Origin: Streptomyces oryzae
GTDB taxonomy: Bacteria; Actinomycetota; Actinomycetes; Streptomycetales; Streptomycetaceae
Length of the DNA stretch: 35,999 nt
NCBI RefSeq assembly: GCF_017676365.1
Contig: NZ_JADKMA010000061.1
Location: forward strand, 1-35,999
Direction: 5' to 3'
Shown: positions 17,700 to 26,801 of the stretch, piece by piece
How the letters are laid out: each line of letters starts with the position of its first letter
How positions within the stretch are numbered: the stretch's first letter is position 1
Made by a program: the position numbers and the translations under genes
Notes under the pieces: model-generated
Seen by the model: the letters and a program-made list of their open reading frames with translations, nothing else
Told to the model about the DNA's origin: nothing
Database searches by the model: none

Positions 17700-17713
17700 C
17701 TAAAACCCGCCTC

Positions 17714-18550
<837 letters not shown>

Positions 18551-18597
18551 TTCTCAGTCCTCGGAAGATTCAGGACTTCTGAACGACCTGGCCCCCG

Positions 18598-19020
18598 TCA
18601 GGAGGCCGGGCCGCCGAAGATGTCGATTCGGTCGCCCTCGACAAGGGTCACGATGGCGCGCTTGGTGTCGGCGCGCTTGCCGTAACCGGTGCGGGTGCGC
18701 TTGCGCTTGCCCTGGCGGTTGATCGTGTTGACCCCGGCGACCTTGACCGAGAAGACCTCTTCGACGGCCTGCTTGATCTGGGTCTTGTTCGCACGCGGGT
18801 CGACGATGAACGTGTACTTGTTCTCGTCCAGCAGCGCGTAGCTCTTCTCCGAGACGACCGGCCGCAGCAGCAGGTCGCGCGGGTCGGAGAAGGTCTTGCT
18901 CGGGTCGGCCGGCGCGACCGGGCCCGGACCTTCGGCAGCCCTGCGGGCGGCCTTGGCGACGCGGGCGGCCTTCGCGGCCTTCGCTGCCTTGGAGGCAATG
19001 CTCGGGTGTCGCGTAGCCAT
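18598..19020 (-). CDS. rplW: 50S ribosomal protein L23
   Basis: Exit-tunnel protein that docks trigger factor and SRP. It is 140 residues: an Ala/Lys-rich N-terminal extension of about 45 residues, then the core RDLLLRPVVSEKSYALLDEN, the basic loop GKRKRTRTGYGKRAD, and the end RIDIFGGPAS. The usual length is near 100; the Ala/Lys extension is typical of some streptomycetes. The ATG overlaps the rplD stop by one base (TGATG). Confidence 0.97.
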   Translation of the reverse strand: MATRHPSIASKAAKAAKAARVAKAARRAAEGPGPVAPADPSKTFSDPRDLLLRPVVSEKSYALLDENKYTFIVDPRANKTQIKQAVEEVFSVKVAGVNTINRQGKRKRTRTGYGKRADTKRAIVTLVEGDRIDIFGGPAS

Positions 19021-19667
19021 CAGGCGTCGCTCCCTTCGGTGTGGGCCTGCGGGCCAGCAACGAAGGACTCGAGCGCGGCCTTGGTGAAGACCACGTCGTC
19101 CGAGACGAGCACGTCGTAGGTGTTGAGCTGGCCCGGCTCCAGGATGTGCACCTGGGGCAGGTTGCGGGCGGACAGCCAGGCGGCCTCGTCGCTGCGCTCG
19201 GCGACCAGCAGCAGGTTCTTCCGCTCGCTGATCCTGCCGAACAGGCTCTTGGCGGCCTTCGTCGAGATGTCGCCCTCGACCACGCCGGACACGACGTGGA
19301 CGCGGCCGTGGCGGGCCCGGTCGGAGAGGGCACCGCGCAGCGCGGCGGCCTTCATCTTCTTCGGGGTCCGCTGCGAGTAGTCGCGCGGCACGGGGCCGTG
19401 CACGACGCCACCGCCGGCGAACTGCGGCGCACGGGTCGAGCCCTGGCGGGCGCGTCCGGTGCCCTTCTGGCGGTACGGCTTCTTGCCGCCGCCGCGGACC
19501 TCGCCGCGGGTCTTGGTCTTGTGCGTGCCCTGGCGGGCCGCGGCCAGCTGGGCGACGACGACCTGGTGGATCAGCGGAACGCTGACCTGCGCGTCGAAGA
19601 TCTCCGCGGGGAGCTCGACGGTCCCGGTCTTGTCGCCGGCCGGCGAAAGGATGTCAATGGTGCTCAT
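19020..19667 (-). CDS. rplD: 50S ribosomal protein L4
   Basis: Early-assembly 50S protein whose extended loop reaches the exit tunnel; in Escherichia coli it also represses the S10 operon through its leader. It is 215 residues: MSTIDILSPAGDKTG at the start and the tunnel loop at about 55-90 (GGGKKPYRQKGTGRARQGS). The ATG at 19667 gives the family start; the open frame upstream overlaps rplC. It lies 7 bp after rplC. Confidence 0.97.
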   Translation of the reverse strand: MSTIDILSPAGDKTGTVELPAEIFDAQVSVPLIHQVVVAQLAAARQGTHKTKTRGEVRGGGKKPYRQKGTGRARQGSTRAPQFAGGGVVHGPVPRDYSQRTPKKMKAAALRGALSDRARHGRVHVVSGVVEGDISTKAAKSLFGRISERKNLLLVAERSDEAAWLSARNLPQVHILEPGQLNTYDVLVSDDVVFTKAALESFVAGPQAHTEGSDA

Positions 19668-19674
19668 CGGTTCC

Positions 19675-20319
19675 TCAGGCCCCCTTGGCCGCGGTACGGA
19701 CCAGGACGAGGCCGCCGTTCGGACCGGGGACTGCGCCCTTGATGAGCAGCAGGCCCTTCTCCGCGTCAACGGCGTGGACGGTCAGGTTCTGGGTGGTGAC
19801 CCGCTCGTTGCCCATCCGGCCGGCCATGCGGGTGCCCTTGAAGACCCGGCCCGGGGTGGCGCAGCCACCGATGGCGCCCGGCTTGCGGTGCACGCGGTGG
19901 GCACCGTGCGAAGCCTTGCCGCCGTGGAAGCCGTGGCGCTTCATCCCGCCGGCGAAGCCCTTGCCCTTCGACTTGCCGGTCACATCCACCTTGACGCCGG
20001 CCTCGAAGGTGTCCGCGTTCAGCTCCTGGCCGAGGGTGTACTCGGACGCGTCGGAGGTGCGGATCTCCACCAGGTGGCGGCGGGGGGTGACGTCGGCCTT
20101 GGCGAAGTGGCCCTTGAGGGGCTTGTTCACCTTGCGCGGGTCGATCTCGCCGAAGGCGATCTGGACGGCCTCGTAGCCGTCCTTGTCTGCGGTGCGGACC
20201 TGGGTCACGACGTTCGGCCCGGCCTTGACGACGGTCACGGGGACAACGCGGTTGTTGTCGTCCCAGACCTGGGTCATGCCGAGCTTCTCGCCCAGGACGC
20301 CCTTGATCTGCTTGGTCAT
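19675..20319 (-). CDS. rplC: 50S ribosomal protein L3
   Basis: Assembly-initiating 50S protein that reaches the peptidyl-transferase centre. It is 214 residues: MTKQIKGVLGEKLGMTQVWD at the start, and the central loop GFAGGMKRHGFHGGKASHG with PGRVFKGTRMAGRMG. It lies 14 bp after rpsJ. Confidence 0.98.
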   Translation of the reverse strand: MTKQIKGVLGEKLGMTQVWDDNNRVVPVTVVKAGPNVVTQVRTADKDGYEAVQIAFGEIDPRKVNKPLKGHFAKADVTPRRHLVEIRTSDASEYTLGQELNADTFEAGVKVDVTGKSKGKGFAGGMKRHGFHGGKASHGAHRVHRKPGAIGGCATPGRVFKGTRMAGRMGNERVTTQNLTVHAVDAEKGLLLIKGAVPGPNGGLVLVRTAAKGA

Positions 20320-20333
20320 CTCTACGACACCCC

Positions 20334-20642
20334 TCAGAGCTTGATCTCGATGTCGACGCCGGCCGGCAGGTCCAGGCGCATCAGCGAGTCAACGGTCTTG
20401 GGAGTCGGGTCGAGGATGTCGATCAGACGCTTGTGGGTGCGCATCTCGAAGTGCTCGCGCGAGTCCTTGTACTTGTGCGGCGACTTGATGACGCAGTACA
20501 CGTTCTTCTCTGTGGGCAGCGGCACCGGGCCTGCGACCGACGCGCCAGTACGCGTCACCGTCTCGACGATCTTCTTCGCCGAGTTGTCGATGACCTCGTG
20601 GTCGTAGGCCTTGAGCCTGATGCGGATCTTCTGTCCCGCCAT
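20334..20642 (-). CDS. rpsJ: 30S ribosomal protein S10
   Basis: 30S head protein that also pairs with NusB in antitermination complexes. It is 102 residues: MAGQKIRIRLKAYDHEVIDN at the start, the loop VAGPVPLPTEKNVYCVIKS, and the end LPAGVDIEIKL. It is the first gene of the S10 operon and is preceded by a long structured leader. Confidence 0.98.
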   Translation of the reverse strand: MAGQKIRIRLKAYDHEVIDNSAKKIVETVTRTGASVAGPVPLPTEKNVYCVIKSPHKYKDSREHFEMRTHKRLIDILDPTPKTVDSLMRLDLPAGVDIEIKL

Positions 20643-20980
20643 GGCTACTTCGTAGTCCTGTCTCTCGTAACGCTCTGGACCCCGTTGATTTCCTGCCTTC
20701 GCCCACTACCCGACCCACGCGGTCGGGCGTGTCGGCTTCCTTCTCATGCGGACGCACAAAAGTGCGCCCCCTCAGGACCGTGGCGGACCTCAGGGGTTCC
20801 GTAAGAGGAGAAGCCGGGGGGAGGAAACCCACCGGGTGCCTGGCTGGAAGCCCCTCCTACGCTTCCCGGAAGATTCCCGTACTTCCGCCCCTGATGAGGG
20901 GCGACGAATACCTGGGACTCGCTTCCGGTCCTCCCGGCGGGAGGCGCGCAGCATCGGCACTCAACCGAGCAACCTGGACA
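20643..20980 (-). promoter_or_regulatory. rpsJ leader with several stem-loops
   Basis: No gene is seen here. Perfect or near-perfect stems from the rpsJ side are: CCCGACC/GGTCGGG (20709-20727, 7 bp, 5-base loop); CGCAC/GTGCG (20753-20766, AAAA loop); a CCCCTCAGG/CCTCAGGGG arm pair around 20767-20796 with one mismatch; CGCCCCT/AGGGGCG (20886-20903, 7 bp, 4-base loop); and CCTCCC/GGGAGG (20930-20944, 3-base loop). A structured leader of over 300 bases before rpsJ suggests control by a ribosomal protein or by attenuation. The family of the leader was not identified. Confidence 0.55.
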
Positions 20981-21027
20981 GTGTGCCATAGAGGCCAGAG
21001 CGGTCGCCAATCGGGCCTCTAGCACAC
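20981..21027 (-). promoter_or_regulatory. Inverted repeat and candidate rpsJ promoter region
   Basis: GTGTGC-CA-TAGAGGCC (20981-20996) is mirrored by GGCCTCTA-GCACAC (21014-21027), giving 14 bp with a 2-base bulge and a 17-base loop. Within it, on the minus strand, TTGGCG is followed by CACACT at 19 bases, a weak sigma-70-like pair. It sits about 340 bases upstream of rpsJ and about 190 bases upstream of the divergent toxin operon. No experimental start is known. Confidence 0.35.
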
Positions 21028-21214
21028 TCCCGGCCGATGTGCACGCACGCATCGCCCCGGCACACGAGCCTCTCCAGTACCACAAAGGCATCCGTCGGCG
21101 CGCGTGAATTCAAAAGATCACTTAGCGGAACTCCAGAGTGGCATTGCGTGAGCACCCGCAACCCTGCTTGAGTGAAGTACCGGCCACGGACGAGGGGGAC
21201 GAGGTGGACCGGAT
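21028..21214. other. Divergent intergenic region upstream of toxin operon
   Basis: Noncoding stretch between the rpsJ regulatory region and the SseB-like gene. It presumably holds the promoter of the toxin operon on the plus strand. I see no strong -35/-10 pair, no palindrome and no RNA gene. Confidence 0.4.
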
Positions 21215-21622
21215 ATGGAGCTTCGGGGAGAAATTGCCGCAATGCGTGCCGGGACCGGGGACCCCGGCGCGCTGCTGGGTGAGTTCCGGCGCGCCGCGGT
21301 GCTGGTGCCACAGGTTTCCGGAGACCGGCTGCTGACACGCAGCTTCGGCGGGGTGCGCTGGATTCTCGCGTTCACGGACGAGGCAGCGCTGGCGCGGTTC
21401 ACGCGGGAGCCAGGGAGCGGCGGGGTGCCGGACGCGGAGTGGGAGTACGTGTCCGTAGTGGGCGCCCGGCTGCTGGACGCCGTGATCCCCGCGCTCGACG
21501 GCCCCACCGGCGTGGCCGTCGACATCGCGGACGAGGACGGCTCCATGCTCTTTCCGCCCGCGCCCGGGATCGTCCCTGACGAGGTGGCCGTAGGCGGGAC
21601 CGACGAGGGGGAGGCCCTCTGA
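21215..21622 (+). CDS. SseB-like N-terminal domain protein
   Basis: A 135-residue acidic protein. The stretch from about 10 to 120 (GALLGEFRRAAVLVPQV, GGVRWILAFTDEAALARF, GVAVDIADEDG) matches the layout of SseB N-terminal domains: an alpha helix, a strand with a VLVP motif, then 'FTDEAAL'. The function of actinobacterial SseB-like proteins is not established. The stop overlaps the start of the next gene (TGATG), so it is the first cistron of a four-gene coupled operon ending in the RHS toxin and its partner. A role as chaperone or secretion adaptor is inference from position only. Confidence 0.7.
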   Translation: MELRGEIAAMRAGTGDPGALLGEFRRAAVLVPQVSGDRLLTRSFGGVRWILAFTDEAALARFTREPGSGGVPDAEWEYVSVVGARLLDAVIPALDGPTGVAVDIADEDGSMLFPPAPGIVPDEVAVGGTDEGEAL

Positions 21623-22290
21623 TGGGCAACGGCGGCGCGGGCGACGACGGCGTCAAGTGGAACAAGGAGTCCCTCGACCTGATCGAGAAAGGACTCAAAG
21701 GCGCCATCGACGAACTGAAGGAGTCGGGCAGCTCGGCGACATCGTCGCTCCAGGGCGCCGGCTTCGAGGAGCTGTCGCTGACCGGCATGGAGATGGGCCA
21801 CTACGGCCTCTCCACGGACTTCGAGGACTTCTGCGAGAAGTGGGAGTGGGGCGTACGCGCGCTGGTGCAGAACGCCAACGCGCTGGCCCAGAAGCTCGGC
21901 CTGTCCGCTGGCATGGCCCACGAGGAGGACCAGTACGCGGCCGGCGCCCTGAAGGTCGGCCTGAACTCGCTCACGGGCAACCCGCACGCCAGCGAGGAAG
22001 AGGTCGTCAAGCAGGGCTGGGGCGACATCGTCACCCCGGACGCGCCGGACTACAGCATGGACTCCTTCCGCAAGGCCGGGGACGACATCACCCAGGACTG
22101 GAAGGACACCGGCCGCGAGCTGACCACCAAGGGCCGCGGCGGCATGTACATGGACATGGCGCAGAGCGCCACCGGTATGAGTGACGAGCAGATCGAGGCC
22201 AAGCGGGACGAGTGGTTCGGCCCGTCGCCGGAAGAGCGCGCTGCGGCACAGCAACAGGGGAATGAAGGGGCCGAGGGGGGCCAGGGCTGA
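21622..22290 (+). CDS. Helical protein, possible T7SS-type partner of the RHS toxin
   Basis: A 222-residue acidic, mostly alpha-helical protein with no signal peptide or membrane helix. A WEWG turn occurs in FEDFCEKWEWGVRALVQNANA (about 68-88), between two amphipathic helices. This recalls the helix-turn-helix plan of WXG100/ESX-related proteins, although it is longer than the usual 100 residues. The C-terminal end (EERAAAQQQGNEG) is low complexity. It overlaps both neighbours by one base (TGATG on each side). From this I infer that it is made with the RHS protein and may help fold or export it. The assignment to the WXG superfamily is tentative. Confidence 0.6.
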   Translation: MGNGGAGDDGVKWNKESLDLIEKGLKGAIDELKESGSSATSSLQGAGFEELSLTGMEMGHYGLSTDFEDFCEKWEWGVRALVQNANALAQKLGLSAGMAHEEDQYAAGALKVGLNSLTGNPHASEEEVVKQGWGDIVTPDAPDYSMDSFRKAGDDITQDWKDTGRELTTKGRGGMYMDMAQSATGMSDEQIEAKRDEWFGPSPEERAAAQQQGNEGAEGGQG

Positions 22291-25200
22291 TGGGCTGGCG
22301 CGATTTCGTACCCGACTCCATCGAGGAGAAGGGCGAGGATCTGGTCGAGGGCGCCGGCGACGTCGTCGAGGGCGCCGGCAACTGGACGGCCGACCGGATG
22401 GACGACGTCGGCTGGGAGAGCGGCGCGGACTGGACCAGGGACAAGTCCCGCTCGGCGGCGAACGCGATGGGCGCCCAGACCTCCGAGTTCCAGCTGGACG
22501 AGACCGAGGACCCGAAGAAGCTCGTCTTCGGCAGCGCCGGCAAGATCCGTTCGACGGCCAAGCATCTGAAGGACTTCCAGACCGCCTTCGACAACGTCGC
22601 CAAGGGCCTCAAGGGGCTGAACAAGGGAAACCTCAAAGGCAGGGCGGCCGACGCCTTCTGGGAGAAGGTGGGCCTGGAACCGGCCAAGTGGATCAAGGCC
22701 GCCAACGCCTGCGAGAAGGCCGCAGGCGCGCTGGAGGACTTCGCCGGCACCGTCGAATGGGCCCAGGGCCAGGCACGCGAGGCCGTCGCCAAATACAAGG
22801 ACGACAAGAAGGACGAGGCCGAAGAGCAGCTGAAAGAGGCCCGCACCCAGCGCAACACGGCCGCATCCCGCGCCCAGACCGCCGTCAAGGCCGCCCGCGA
22901 CGCCGCCCCGCCCAAGCCCGACTACTGGGACCAGGCCGGCGACGGCCTCACCGGGCTGCGCCTGGATGCCGTCCATCTCTCGGGCGGCATCGTCAAAGGC
23001 ACCGCAGGACTTGTCAACTTCGTCCGCAGCGTCAACCCCACCGACCCCTACAACATCACCCACCCCGCCGAGTACGTCACCAACCTCAACTCCACCGTCA
23101 CCGGCATCGTGCGCTCCGCCAACGACCCGGTCGGCACCGGCAAAGCCATGCTGGACGCCTTCAAGAAGGACCCCGCCGAGGGCATCGGCCGCCTCATCCC
23201 CGAACTGATCGGCACCAAGGGCGTGGGTGCGGCGGCGAAGGCGGGCCGCGCGGGAAAGCTGATGTCCCGGGCGCGGGACACGCTCAAGAGGAAGGGTGAG
23301 AGCGGGTCGGACACCCCACCGAAGAAGCGCTGCACCGGTGACACCGACCCCATTGACCTGGCAACGGGACTGATGTTCCTGCCACAGACGGACCTGGAGC
23401 TGCCGGGCACACTGCCGCTGACCTTCACCCGCCATGTCGAGTCCGGCTACCGCCTCGGCCACTGGTTCGGCCCCTCCTGGGCCTCGACGGTGGACCAGCG
23501 GCTGGAGATCGACGCGGAGGGCGTCGTCTTCGTCGCCGAGGACGGCCGTCTGCTGTCGTACGCCCATCCGGCCCCCGGCGTCCCCACCCTGCCGTCGTCG
23601 GGGGACGCCCGGATGCCGCTGGAGCGCACACCTGACGGCGGCTACACGCTGACGGAGCCGGACGCGGGGTGGGTGCGGCACTTCGCCCCGCCGGAGGGCG
23701 GCGCTTCGGACAATGGTGCGGCCCGGATCGAGCAGATCACCGACCGCAACGGGCACAGCATCACCTTCGAGTACGACGAGCAGACCGGCACGCCGCTGCG
23801 CCTCGTCCACAGCGGCGGCTACGTGGTGCGCCTGACGGTCGAGCACGGCCGCGTGTCGGCGCTGGGCCTCATCGGCGCGGACAGCGACACGACGGTGCTG
23901 CGCTACGGCTACACCGACGGCAATCTCACCGAGGTCACCAACTCCTCCGGCCTCCCCCTCCGTTTCGAGTACGACGACGAGGCGCGGTTGGTGTCCTGGA
24001 CCGACACCAACGGCCGCCGCTACGACTATGTCTACGACAACCTGCACCGCGTCATCGCCGAAGGCGGCACCGCAGGCCATATGCAGGTCCGTATCGACTA
24101 CGACGGCATCGACAACGCCACGGGCCACAGGGTGACGACGGTGACAACGGCCGCCGGACACGCGACACGCCACCTGTTCAACGAGCGGGGCCAGACCGTC
24201 GGCCAGGTCGGCCCCCTCGGCCACCGCACCATCACCGAACGGGACGCGTACAACCGCCCGCTCTCCCACACCGACGCCCTCGGCCGCACCACGACGTTCA
24301 CTTACGACGAGGCGGGCCGCCTGGCCGCGGTCCGCCGCCCAGACGGCACAACAGCCTCGGCCACCCGCAACGAGCTGGGCCTCCCCGTCACCACGACCGA
24401 CCCCGACGGGGCGGTATGGCGCCGGGAGTGGGACGTGTACGGCAACCGCACGTCGCTCACCGACCCGGCGGGAAACACAACCCGCTACACCTACGACGGC
24501 CGGGGCCACCTGTCGGCGGTGATGGACGCCCTCGGCGCGACGACACAGGTCCGCTGCGACGCGGCGGGCCTCCCTGTCGAGATCACCGACCCGCTCGGCG
24601 GCGTCACTCGCTACGAGCGCGACGCCTTCGGCCGCCCGGTGCGGCTGGTGGACCCGCTGGGCGCGGTGACGACGCTGACCTGGACGACCGAGGGCCACCT
24701 GGCCTCCCGCACGACGCCCGACGGGGCCACCGAACACTGGGAGTGGGACGGCGAGGGCAACTGCACCCGCCACATCGACGCCGCGGGCGGCGAAACCCGC
24801 TATGAGTACACCCACTTCGACATGCTGACCGCCCGCACCGGCCCGGACGGCATGCGCTACGAGTTCGAATACGACGCGGAACTGCGCATGACCCGCGTCA
24901 CCAACCCCCAGGGCCTCACCTGGGACTACACCTACGACCCCGCAGGCCGCCTGATCGCGGAGACGGACTTCGACAACCGCACACAGCAGTACGAGCTCAA
25001 CGCGGCAGGGGAACTCGTCCGCCGGACAACCCCCCTGGGCGAGGAGATCGCCTACGAGCGCGATGCACTCGGCCGCACGACACGCAAGAACGCGGCGAGC
25101 AAGGTCACCACGTACGCCTACGACCCGGCGGGCCGCCTCCTCGAAGCCAACGGTCCCGAGGCCGAACTCCGCTACCAGCGGGACAAGCTCGGCCGCATCA

Positions 25201-26801
25201 AAACCGAACTGGTCAACGGCCGTGCCCTCACCCACACCTACGACGCCCTCGGCCGCCGCACCCGCCGCACCACCCCCACCGGCGCCGTCTCCACCAGCAC
25301 CTACGACGCGGCAGGCAACCGCACCTCACTGACGGCATCAGGCCACACCCTGGACTTCACCCACGACGCGGCGGGCCGCGAAACGGAACGCCACATCGGC
25401 ACCGGGGGCCTCACCCTCTCCCAGGAGTGGGACCCGGCAGGCAGGCTGCAAACGCAGTCCTTACAGGCCGGGGACACCATCCAGCAACGCTCCTATACAT
25501 ACCGACCGGACGGTTACCTCACAGAGGTGGACGACCTGCTCTCCGGCCGCGCGACCTTCGACCTGGACGCGATGGGCCGCGTCACCACCGTCCACGCCCA
25601 GGGCTGGACCGAGCGGTACGCCTACGACGAGGCAGGCAACCAGACGGAAGCGTCGTGGCCCACCACCCACGCCTCGCCCGAAGCCATCGGCCCCCGTACA
25701 TACGACGGCACCCGGATCACCTCGGCCGGCAGGGTCCGCTACGAACACGACGAAGCGGGCCGCATCACCCTCCGCCAGAAGACCCGCCTCTCAAAGAAGC
25801 CGGACACCTGGCGCTACGCCTGGGACGCCGAGGATCGCCTCACCGAGGTCACCACACCGGATGGCACCATCTGGCGCTACGCATACGACCCCCTGGGCCG
25901 TCGGGTAGCCAAACACCGCATGGCAGGCGAAGAGAAGGCCGAAACCACCACCTTCACCTGGGACGGCCCCACCCTCATCGAGCAGACAACAGTCGCCCCG
26001 AACCTCCCCCACCCCGTCACCCTGACCTGGGACCACAACCGCTTCACACCCCTCACCCAGACAGAACGCATCACCGACGAAACCACCCAGCAGGAAATAG
26101 ACTCCCGCTTCTACGCCATCGTCACCGACCTCGTCGGCACCCCCACCGAACTCGTCTCCGAGCAGGGTGAGATCGCCTGGCGCACCCGCTCCACCCTCTG
26201 GGGCACCACGACCTGGCCCACCACCAGCACCACCTACACCCCACTCCGCTTCCCCGGCCAGTACCACGACCCCGAAACGGAACTGCACTACAACTGCCTA
26301 CGCCATTACGACCCGGAGACGGCTCGATACATCACGCCCGATCCTCGCGGGCTCGCGCCAGACCCCAACCCGGTTGGTTATGTTGACAATCCGGACTGCT
26401 GGATCGACCCCCTAGGACTTTCGCCGGATTGTCCGAAGGAGCCCCTCAAACTCTACCGTGCACCAGCGCGAGGAAACCGAGCCCGGGAGGCGGAAGGTCT
26501 TGACCCGACTCTGCACCCTGACACTCCTCATGGAGAAGGAACAGCCTATCTCGGCGAGACCGAAGATGTGGCCCAGAAGTACGCCACTCAGGGCACCCAT
26601 GAAGACGGCTACCATGAATTCACGATGAAGGAAGGTTTCGAAGAAGCCTTTCCACCGGAAAAATATCGAAGGACCCACGACAACAAGCCCGGAGAATATC
26701 AGTGGCTAATCCCACAGAAGGAGATTACTCGGTTCAATTCCTTCCTCGCGGAAAAACCGAAATGGTGGAACTTCTACCAAGGATTCAAATGGGAGGATTA
26801 A
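22290..26801 (+). CDS. RHS/YD-repeat polymorphic toxin with novel C-terminal tip
   Basis: A 1503-residue protein. Residues 1-340 are helical and acidic, with a region of coiled-coil character (about 165-205) like the type VII-type N-termini of streptomycete RHS proteins. About 347-430 resembles DUF6531 (TDPIDLATGLMFLPQTDLELPG, FGPSWAST). Residues about 480-1270 hold many YD repeats (YDxxGRL, YDPAGRL, YERDALGRTTR). The RHS core at about 1310-1377 (RFPGQYHDPET, HYDPETARYITPDP) ends in DPLGL at 1373-1377, the usual tip-release point. The tip, 1378-1503, is variable. RHS shells enclose a toxic tip that is delivered to rival cells. A TTA codon lies at residue 1058 (25461-25463). The tip region has visibly lower GC. 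The start ATG overlaps the upstream stop. Confidence 0.92.
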   Translation: MGWRDFVPDSIEEKGEDLVEGAGDVVEGAGNWTADRMDDVGWESGADWTRDKSRSAANAMGAQTSEFQLDETEDPKKLVFGSAGKIRSTAKHLKDFQTAFDNVAKGLKGLNKGNLKGRAADAFWEKVGLEPAKWIKAANACEKAAGALEDFAGTVEWAQGQAREAVAKYKDDKKDEAEEQLKEARTQRNTAASRAQTAVKAARDAAPPKPDYWDQAGDGLTGLRLDAVHLSGGIVKGTAGLVNFVRSVNPTDPYNITHPAEYVTNLNSTVTGIVRSANDPVGTGKAMLDAFKKDPAEGIGRLIPELIGTKGVGAAAKAGRAGKLMSRARDTLKRKGESGSDTPPKKRCTGDTDPIDLATGLMFLPQTDLELPGTLPLTFTRHVESGYRLGHWFGPSWASTVDQRLEIDAEGVVFVAEDGRLLSYAHPAPGVPTLPSSGDARMPLERTPDGGYTLTEPDAGWVRHFAPPEGGASDNGAARIEQITDRNGHSITFEYDEQTGTPLRLVHSGGYVVRLTVEHGRVSALGLIGADSDTTVLRYGYTDGNLTEVTNSSGLPLRFEYDDEARLVSWTDTNGRRYDYVYDNLHRVIAEGGTAGHMQVRIDYDGIDNATGHRVTTVTTAAGHATRHLFNERGQTVGQVGPLGHRTITERDAYNRPLSHTDALGRTTTFTYDEAGRLAAVRRPDGTTASATRNELGLPVTTTDPDGAVWRREWDVYGNRTSLTDPAGNTTRYTYDGRGHLSAVMDALGATTQVRCDAAGLPVEITDPLGGVTRYERDAFGRPVRLVDPLGAVTTLTWTTEGHLASRTTPDGATEHWEWDGEGNCTRHIDAAGGETRYEYTHFDMLTARTGPDGMRYEFEYDAELRMTRVTNPQGLTWDYTYDPAGRLIAETDFDNRTQQYELNAAGELVRRTTPLGEEIAYERDALGRTTRKNAASKVTTYAYDPAGRLLEANGPEAELRYQRDKLGRIKTELVNGRALTHTYDALGRRTRRTTPTGAVSTSTYDAAGNRTSLTASGHTLDFTHDAAGRETERHIGTGGLTLSQEWDPAGRLQTQSLQAGDTIQQRSYTYRPDGYLTEVDDLLSGRATFDLDAMGRVTTVHAQGWTERYAYDEAGNQTEASWPTTHASPEAIGPRTYDGTRITSAGRVRYEHDEAGRITLRQKTRLSKKPDTWRYAWDAEDRLTEVTTPDGTIWRYAYDPLGRRVAKHRMAGEEKAETTTFTWDGPTLIEQTTVAPNLPHPVTLTWDHNRFTPLTQTERITDETTQQEIDSRFYAIVTDLVGTPTELVSEQGEIAWRTRSTLWGTTTWPTTSTTYTPLRFPGQYHDPETELHYNCLRHYDPETARYITPDPRGLAPDPNPVGYVDNPDCWIDPLGLSPDCPKEPLKLYRAPARGNRAREAEGLDPTLHPDTPHGEGTAYLGETEDVAQKYATQGTHEDGYHEFTMKEGFEEAFPPEKYRRTHDNKPGEYQWLIPQKEITRFNSFLAEKPKWWNFYQGFKWED
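26421..26801 (+). other. Unassigned toxin tip of the RHS protein (domain)
   Basis: The 126 residues after DPLGL, the last part of the RHS gene. Visible elements in order are LYRAPARGN (tip residues 11-19), GEGTAYLGETEDVAQKYA (38-55), a histidine-rich turn GTHEDGYHEF (58-67), GEYQWLIPQKEIT (91-103) and an aromatic tail KPKWWNFYQGFKWED. The order Arg in a first strand, a central AYLGE strand followed by an 'evAxkYA' helix, and a late Glu followed by WLIP recalls small ADP-ribosyltransferase folds, but the canonical STS motif is missing. The assignment is a guess; a nuclease is equally possible given the S1-domain partner. Confidence 0.4.

Noticed and set aside
22050..25235. A minus-strand open frame of more than 1000 codons opposite the RHS gene
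   Set aside because: Its composition is that of the antisense of a GC-rich coding sequence, it shows no family motif, and the plus strand holds a clear RHS protein.
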